Below the pieces are notes generated by a model, which searched no databases, was not told the DNA's origin, and saw only the letters and a program-made list of their open reading frames with translations. This document shows, one piece after another, positions 51,223 to 60,300 of a stretch of DNA of 64,000 nucleotides (its first letter is position 1; each line of letters opens with the position of its first letter). The stretch comes from Leptodactylus fallax (taxonomy: Eukaryota > Chordata > Amphibia > Anura > Leptodactylidae): positions 5,981,501-6,045,500 of the forward strand of contig CAMRHE010000077.1 in assembly GCA_947044405.1 (NCBI GenBank). Direction: 5' to 3'. A program made the translations under genes and the position numbers.

Positions 51223-54200
51223 TTTTCAAATACATTCTCAAGAGCTTCATTAAGACTACCCGGTATGAGTGTATTGAATTTGAATATCCAGTACATCTCC
51301 CTTCTCTTTAGTTTCTCAAATCTATTGTGAATGTGTGGTGGGATTTGATCAATTGGAGTGATTTTAAAACCTGCAAAGTTGGATTTATGGACTTGAAAGG
51401 CGTGTTTGGATACGCTGTTTTAAGTACCCATTAATAATATTAGACCTGTGTTTATTTAATCTTTCGCGTAATGGTCTGATAGTTCTGCCTATATATGCTG
51501 CCTCCACATATAGGATTATCATGCATGCCAAGTAGTTGTGGCTTATCACAACTAGCCCAGGTGAGAGTCAAATCACAACACTGTATACCAAAAATTTTAT
51601 TTTTTTTTTTTGTGTGTAAACTCTCTACCTGTTCTTTGTGGATCAATCCCAATCACAGTGCTTTTACAGGCTCTTGTGTGAGGTGCATTTCACTGCACTG
51701 CTTTATTTGTACATCAATTTTACAAACAATATTACACTATGTGCCGCTCGGCGTTGTCTTTTTTTTGTCCCTTTCTGAAACTATCTGTGGACTGGGCAGA
51801 TATGCTGGGTCTTGGTGACAGACTACTTTTAAGGTTAAAATTTTTAGTTCCCATTTAATTGTAAGAATTGCTTTAAACAATATTACCTACTTGCATTAAG
51901 AAGTAATAAATGCCTGCGAGGCCATGGGCTGGTCCCACATAGCACTCTCTATACCATTCGTACAATAATGGGCTTTGATTTTTCTTTTTTTTTTTGATCA
52001 GCCAAGTTGTCACCAGACTTCATGATTCGGTCACACGTCTAAAAGAAGAGAAAATTCTTTAAAATTAGTTTCCTTCTAATCACAAATTTGACCATTTAGT
52101 AAAGTCAAACATTCACCTCTTGGATGTATTTGAAGGGGATCTTCTCCTCTTTGTAATGCTTGTTGATGAATAACAAGCTGTATAGGTAGCCTACACGCCC
52201 ATACAAAAGCTCATCTGGCTCTCGGTTCTGCCATTCCATCACATAAGGGTGCAGCTCAAGAACTCTGCGGGGGAAAAAAAAAAGTAGCAGGCACTAAAAC
52301 CTGAAATCACTGTAAGCAGACCATGGACAGAACCTATTTACAACAACGTGCTAGACCCACCGCCCCCCGCATTTTAGCTGTTCAGTTTTTTTCATTTTTA
52401 AATTCCAAGTAAAAACTCTCATTTTTTCATCGATGTAGCTGTATGACAGTTTGTTTTTTTGTGGGAGGTGTTGTATTTTTGCTGGCACCATTTTGGAGTA
52501 CATATAAGTTATTAACTGTTTGTGGAGCTGAAAAAAAATAATATTTAAAACAATATGTTAAATATCCTATGCAGGATTAATAACATATTGCCTTTATTTT
52601 GAGAATGATGGTATCTTTTTTTTTGTGGGACAAGCTGTAGTTTTCATTAGTACTATTTTGGGGTATATACAACTTTTTTATCATTTTTATTCCATTTTTA
52701 AGTGGAAGAATGAACACAGTAATTCTGGATTTTTTTTTCTAAATGAGGTTTACTATGCTGTATATTTGACACGTTAAATTTATTCTACGGGCTAAAACGA
52801 TAACTATGATACAATGTATAGTTTTGTTTTTTGTTTTAACATTTATGCACAAAATCCATTGACGGAAATCCATTGATGGAATTGTGCGAGAGATAAATAC
52901 AGTTAGGTCTAGAAAGATTTGGACAGTGACACAAGTTTTGGCATTTTAGCAATTTACCAAAACATATTCAAAATGCAGTTATATAATGAATATGGGCTGA
53001 AAGTGCAGACTCTCAGCTTTAATTTGAGGATATTCACATCCTATTTGAACAAACAGTTTCAGAATTACAGCTCTGTAATATGTAGTTTCCTCTTTTTCAA
53101 GGGACCAAAAGTAATTGGACAATTATCGCAAAAGCTATTTAAAGAGCTGCCTGGGCTATTCCCGTGTTAATCCAGGTAACCAGGTAAAAGGTCTGGAGTT
53201 GATTCCAGGTGTTCCATTTGCATATGGAAGCTGTTGCTATGAACCCACAGCATGGGGTCAAAGGATTTCTCAAAGGAAGTGAAACAAAGCATCACTAGGC
53301 TGAAAAAAAAAAGAAATCCATCACAGATAGCAGAAATATTAGGAGTGGCCAAATCAACAGTTTGGTACATGTAATGCAAAAAAACCAAAATGGCTGCCCT
53401 TGATAAAATGGCTGCCCCTGACAAGATGGATATAAAGCCAGCTCATAGTAACCTTAATTTCAACTCTGTATGAGGTAATGTCTACACAGACATAAAAGCC
53501 AGCTCAAAGTTCAACTCTGTTTGAGGTAATGTTTACATAGACTTAAAAGCCAGCTTAAAGTTTAACGCTGTATGAGGCATACGTGTCCCAGGAAACATTC
53601 CAGTGGAAGTTGGCCCCTTTCACAGGAATGTGAGCTTGGAGAAGAGTAGAGCCTTACAGAGGTGTATACACTTCTGTGGCCGCCCACTCCTATGACGCAC
53701 ACAAAGGGTATATAAGATGGTTAAATCTCCTAGCCGTTGTTGCAATCCTGACAGCAGTAATTGGGGACGCATGATGCCATAAAGCAAAGACTTCATAAGA
53801 GAAAATACATAGGGTTCACAACAAGGTGCAAACTATTAATGAGCCTAAGAAACAGAAAGGCCAGATTAGAACTTTGCCAAAAAACATCTAAACAAGCCAG
53901 CCCAGTTCTAGAACAGAATTATTTGGACAGATGAAACTAAGATCAACGTGTAATGGCTGCAATTCCTAAATGTTTCACAGGATATTTTTGTTCCACCCCT
54001 TGCATTAAACCTAAAAGTCTACACTTCAATTGCATCTCAGTTGTTTCCTTTCAAAACCAAAGTGGACAATGGAGGTATGTGGACCACTATACACGGACTG
54101 CGCAGATCCAAAGGGTATTAGCGAAAAATGATTTATTTCCCAAGGTATGGTACAGTAAGCACACACAACGCGTTTCGGGACCAGCAAGTCCCTTTTTCAA

Positions 54201-54352
54201 GTGTATCACACTACAATAAAACATCAAACAACATTAAAATTCATAAATATCATAAATACCAATAGAAAATATATGATAAAAAATGAAAAATAAAAAATAT
54301 TAGTATTAAAAGTCATTGTGGGAATATGCAACAAGTATGACTTAATATATAG

Positions 54353-54383
<31 letters not shown>

Positions 54384-57300
54384 TAAATAAATGAATGAAT
54401 AAATAAATAAGAATTAGTGCTCAATAGTTCCAAAGAATCCATTAGCATTAGCAAAAATTAAAGCAAATAAGTTTAAACAGTGGATTAATGCTATAGAATA
54501 AACATCTTTTGATAGTCATAAGCATAGGCAGGTTAATTGCATGAAGCAACATTGATATATAATGATTGATTGATTGCTTAAGGTAACAAAGGAATACTAT
54601 GATGTGCCTCTGTCATGTAAATAGTGCAAAATTAGCATAAACTTACCTCCCTCCAAGAGGAGTTTTAGATCTCACCAGAACTGTTCAAGTTTGAAGTGCC
54701 ATGTCATTAGCATATAAATAGCGTTCTAAAGTTTGCATTGCGCATGCACTAAAACGCCAATGTGCGCCTATGCATTGAGGCCAAGGTGTAGATGGCTTCA
54801 AAAGGCATACTGGGTATGCTCAAGGGGTATATACGAGCATGCCCAGTTGCTTCATGTTACGAACTTATGAAATGAGCGGTGAAATTGCTCGCTATTCAAA
54901 AATTCTTACACCAAATGGATATTTAAGTTTAGGAATGATAGGGGACTAATAAGGTAAGTTTATGTTAATTTTGCGCTATTTACATGACAGAGGCACATCA
55001 TAGTATTCCTTTGTTACCTTAAGCAATCAATCATTATATATCAATGTTGCTTCATGCAATTAACCTGCCTATGCTTATGACTATTAAAAGATGTTTATTC
55101 TATAGCATTAATCCACTGTTTAAACTTATTTGCTTTAATTTTTGCTAATGCTAATGGATTCTTTGGAACTATTGAGCACTAATTCTTATTTATTTATTCA
55201 TTCATTTATTTATATATTTTTCTATATATTAAGTCATACTCGTTACATATTCCCACAATGACTTTTAATACTAATATTTTTTATTTTTCATTTTTTATCA
55301 TATATTTTCTATTGGTATTTATGATATTTATGAATTTTAATGTTGTTTGATGTTTTATTGTAGTGTGATACACTTGAAAAAGGGACTTGCTGGTCCCAAA
55401 ATGCGTTGTGTGTGCTTACTGTACCATACTTTGGGAAATAAATCATTTTTCGCTAATACCCTTTGGATCTGTGCAGTCCGTGTATAGTGGTCCAAATACC
55501 TCCATTGTCCTCTCACCTCCTGCGGGTGCTACACAGTGACAGCAGCGATCCTATATCCACCTGTTAAATACTCTTGAAGTTGGTTGTGTTATCAAACACA
55601 ACCCAAAAAGTTGAGGAGCAAATTGTCTCTACCTTGTCTTCCTTTTATTCTAAATGATAATACACTATGCACTGCTCGGTGTTTTTTTCTTCTGTTTGTG
55701 TGCAAAACCAAAGTGGAGGCTGCAGAGCCCAAATCATAAAGATTGTGTCACTGTCCAAATATTTCTGGACCTAACTGTATATGCAACTACAGTATATGGT
55801 CAAAACATAGTAGGCATGCAACATGGAGGGTACAACATTCTAAACTGAGAATAATGGTGTATATTCAACCGCACAGTCAGTACAATAACTACGGTTTTCC
55901 AGCCCAGGCTCAATAATGAAATGTATAGGTCCATGGAGGTCATGGGTGGCACACAGATATCATCCATGTGCTGTCCATGCAGTTTTCTCAAGGACCCATA
56001 CATTCATATGGCTGTGTAAATGCAGCTTAACCCCAACCATATAACATTGTGTTTCATCTGCTTTTCTGTACAGTATAATTGTATGTACATTGTATAGTTT
56101 TGTGAAGCTATTAGGAAAGATAAATCTCTTCCAAATAATGCACAAACTTTCTTTATAGGTTAGTAACAGCAGAATCATATCTACTATACCCTAGCCAATA
56201 TGTATTCTGACAAGCATGTGCCCACAACTTCCTTAAAACTTCAAATACGCTCAGCTACAAGTGAGTATAAATGTATCATTAGGTTTATATTCTAGAGAAG
56301 AGTTATTTTGCCTGGGCTGACTAGAAATCCTTACTTTGAAATGCATTCTTCTGCCTTTTTATAGCGCCCGGTCTTATAAAAAGTGACAGCAGCTACTGCA
56401 TAGGGGCCTGACCCGCCGCACAGAAAACTGGAGCCATGTCTTACGACACAGCGCACTCCTTTGGAAGCGTAGTGGTGTGCCTTTTCCAAATACTCATTTC
56501 CATACACTTCAGCGAGGTGAAGGTACAAAAGGGCTATTCCTGGAGGAAATAAAACAAATGCAAATAGCAATTTATTATCGAACAAAGAACATTGTTTTAC
56601 AGTTTATGCTACAGAACTTCTCAGGTCATCACTAATTAACATTTCCATATTGACGGTACTGTGCAAAGGTTTTAGGCAATGAAAAATGTTGCAAAGTAAG
56701 AATGCTTTCAGAAATTCAAGCGTTAATAGTTTACTTTTGTCAATTAACAAAATGCAAAGTGAATGAACAAAAGACAAATCTAAACTAAATCAATATTTGA
56801 TGTGACTGCCGTTTTCCTTCAAAACAGCAGCAATTCTTCTCAGGACACTTGTACACTGTTTTTGAAGGAACTCGACAGGGAACCTGTAGATAAAGGCTTG
56901 CTCAAATCCTTCTGTCTCTTCATATAATCCCAGACAGACTGGATGAAACTGAGATGGGGGGGGCATATCATCACTTCTAGGACTCCCCCTCCAGGAGGCA
57001 GTGACACCAAATATTAATGTCATTTAGATTTCTCTTTTGTATATTCACTTAATTTTGTTAATTGACAAAAATAAACTAGGCTAGGTTATTTAATGTCCGT
57101 TGCTCTCATCAGTCACAGAATGAGAGCAATGGACATTAAATGACAGATGGAGCCCCTATCTGGTGTCCGTCTGCATTCACCCCAATGGAAAAAGATCACA
57201 GAAGCTTTGTTCTACATGTTTTTTTTTTTATGGCATGCAGGACTTTTTTTTTCCATCAGAAAAGACAGACATTAATATGACATGGAAGAAAAATTCTGTG

Positions 57301-60300
57301 TCTGTCATTTTATTTACATTAGAGTCAATGGGAACTGACACAGATGAGGGGGCTCTATGTGTGTCCGTTACTTTGCTACAGTTAATGGCCCTTGAGAGCA
57401 ACAGACATGAATAACGGTAGCATGAACATAGTCTTCATTACCCTTCTAGTTTTGAAAGCATTCTAAGGCTAGGTTCACACTAACGCTGGGCTCTCTGTTG
57501 TTCGTGTCCACTGGGGGACCCGAACGATGGAGAGCCCTTCCGATAAAACAGTGTTTACCCATGGTTCCATAGACTATAATGGGGTCCGCCAGGTGGCCGC
57601 CGTTTTTATACTGAAACCCGAACGATTTTTAGCAGAATCTGCAGAGACTCGGACGCAGAAGTGAGCCTAGCTTTACTTTGCAGAATCTTTCCAAACCTGC
57701 CTAAAACATTTTTTAAGTTTCACTTAAAAGTGGTCTGTCTTCTGGGGGAAGCAGGTATGGACTATTCCTATTGATTTGCCTTAGGATTAGTCTTAAGCCT
57801 CCCCCTCCCCATGTACTTTTCCCCTGGATAATAAAGTAAATGCTATGATTATATTGTTTACCTCTAATGACTACGAGTGGTAAGTGTTCCAAGTGGTGGA
57901 GTAAACATTAATCTGAACCAATTGTTTTTTTAGTACTACAGTCTGAGGCTAAGGCCCCATGTAGCAGGCCGCAGCAAAAAGCACTACGGGAAAAACCACA
58001 GCGGCAACGCATTGTAGTTTTTATCACACTGTCGGCTCTATATAAGTAAGAATCCAGATGCAGGTAGAAAAGAGGAGGCAGATGAGCATGCACACTTGAA
58101 ATAGGGCTTGTCCCGAAACGCGTCGTGTGTTTTATTCAATTGGATTATTGACTAAATTTATTCTGGACCAGCGCTCATCTGCCTCCTCTTTTCTACCTGC
58201 ATCTGGATTCTTCCACACGTGCTTCATACCACGGTTCCGAGGCTAGCAGCTGCTTCACAAGGTCCCAATGAAGATAATCTGATTCTACATGCCTACTAAG
58301 TTGTTGTGAGCTGATCACTACCCACCAAGGTGAGCAATTTGTATCAGTGTTCTGATATCTTTCATCCTTTGGTTTTACACTATTAGCGCTCTGCGCTGTT
58401 TTTTCTTGTTATTTCTTTCTACCTATATAAGAGAAATTAAAAAAAAAAAAAAAATAGATGATTGGTGGAGCCTCACCAAACTGATATTTATGTCTGATCC
58501 TAAAAATTCTGATGCCCAAAAACCCTTTAATGATCATCAACAATTACAAAGTGATCTGACTCAATAGTGACAATCAATAAAGGGCTTGTCTAAGAAATAC
58601 AGTGTTTTTCCTGTAGGACGGGGAATGTTTTTGCTGTGATGTAACGCGTTTTTTGCTTAGTCTGCTGAAGACACTGATTGGCCTCAGTGGTCACGTGTGG
58701 CAAAGACTTCCGCCGGAACAAACTCCAGGGTGCTGCAGGACTGGACGGCGGCCTGGGACAGGCAGGTATTTTTTTTTCACCTTCCCCAGCCTCCAGAAAA
58801 TAATCTATTTTCACCTTTAAGGGCTATTGTAACATTTTCACTGTAGGAAGAAATTACCAAACATGTAGTTATACACAAAATAGTTATTTTACTTAACACT
58901 GCAAAAACAAGTAAATATATCACTATAGAATTTTTTCATAGTTTTTACTTTCTCAACAATTTAAATTACCTGACCAGCCAGTGTATACGGTGAAATCTCT
59001 AGGATCTGCACGTTCGAGTTCAGACTCCATAAGTATTAGTAGCTCTTTGATCTTAAGATTCAAGCGATTGACAAAATCATGATTCAGCTATAAAGAGACA
59101 AAAAGAATAAAAAAAAGAATCATAGTCAGGGCCAATATTACATTTAAAAGGCATCCTGTACAAATATTAGATCAGAAAGTGAGTGCACAAAGTAATACGT
59201 GATACAGTTCATCTTTGCTGTGTATGCTCATCTGCTCCTCCTGGCAGCGGACAGAATCCTGAAGTCAGGCCATAGTGCTGCTAAGGTAATGTAGTCCGCT
59301 GCACACTTTTGCCTCTATCTTCTATTGGATGTTGAGGTCTTGGTACTCAGACCCTAATGATCACAGCTTCAACACCCAGGAATATTGACATAATAAATAC
59401 ATTTTAAGTAAAGCTAAAGCTAATAGGGCTTTTCATTAGTATACTCCCATTCTGTATAAATCTAGATGTACATGCTAAGAGATCTAAGAGACAACCAATT
59501 AAACAAAGCGGCAGCCATTAACAGAGACAGTCTGCTCACATATAGAGAGACCCAGAAAGATGCCCGAGTGCCCCTAGTAGTCACCTACAACCCACAGCTG
59601 GAGATCCTACGAAGGATTGCCAAGGAGCTCCAACCTGTGCTACATAGGGACAACAGACTCAAGGACATATTTCCAGTCCCCCCTCTCCTCTCCTTTCGAC
59701 AACCACCAAACCTGAGGCGCATTATCGTCCGGAGCGCCCTGAAGGCCCCAACTGAAAATGGCACCTCACCTTGCCTACATAAAAGGTGCATGACCTGCAA
59801 GCACATCCACACCGCTGACAGTGTACCTATCCCACAGTCACAACAGGTGCACAGAATTAGGGGGACATTCTCTTGCAGGTCTTCCAATGTGGTGTACCTC
59901 ATAATGTGTGTGCAATGTCCCACCACAGACCTCTATGTGGGGGAAACAGGGCAGAGACTCAGTCAATGAATGAACTCACACAGATCCAATATTAATAACA
60001 GCAGAACCGATCTCCCAGTGGCCGCACATTTCTCCGGAGAAAACCACTCTATTGAAGATTTGCGGGTTGTGGTTTTAATGGGACATTTTAAGACGCAGGA
60101 GAAAAGGAAAGAATGGGAGTACAAATTTATGCAAAAATTTCTAACTCTGCAATTTGGACTTAATATTCATGCCAGCTTCATGTCACACTATGTATGAACC
60201 ATGAACTGAACTCAATATTCATGCCAGCTTCAAATCACACTATGTATGACTTGTGAGGGTCACAAATCACCTCCTGATAGCAAACAGATAACAGCAAGAA

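Larger units (their letters stand above)
54067..55702. mobile_element. Penelope-type insertion with giant inverted arms and 15-bp target duplication
   Basis: It is flanked by CAAAACCAAAGTGGA at 54052-54066 and 55703-55717. Arms of about 570-590 bp (54067-54652 and 54945-55512) are inverted and highly similar. The loop is about 290 bp. Each arm has a hammerhead-like motif. The right side continues to a terminal box ACACTATGCACTGCTCGGTG at about 55658. A 15-bp duplication and one-sided terminus fit target-primed retroposition with inversion, not a DNA MITE. Confidence 0.85.
52900..55777 (+). mobile_element. Decayed Tc1-like transposon split by a Penelope-type insertion
   Basis: TA precedes CAGTTAGGTCTAGAAAGATT at 52900. 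The matching inverse (ATATTTCTGGACCTAACTG) ends at 55777, followed by TA. Without the insertion and its duplicated target (54067-55717) the element is about 1.2 kb, with a deleted and interrupted transposase. Confidence 0.9.

Noticed and set aside
56331..56585. Independent 84-residue gene
   Set aside because: The first 15 residues are intron; the rest is LANCL1 exon 3 with correct splice sites and phases.
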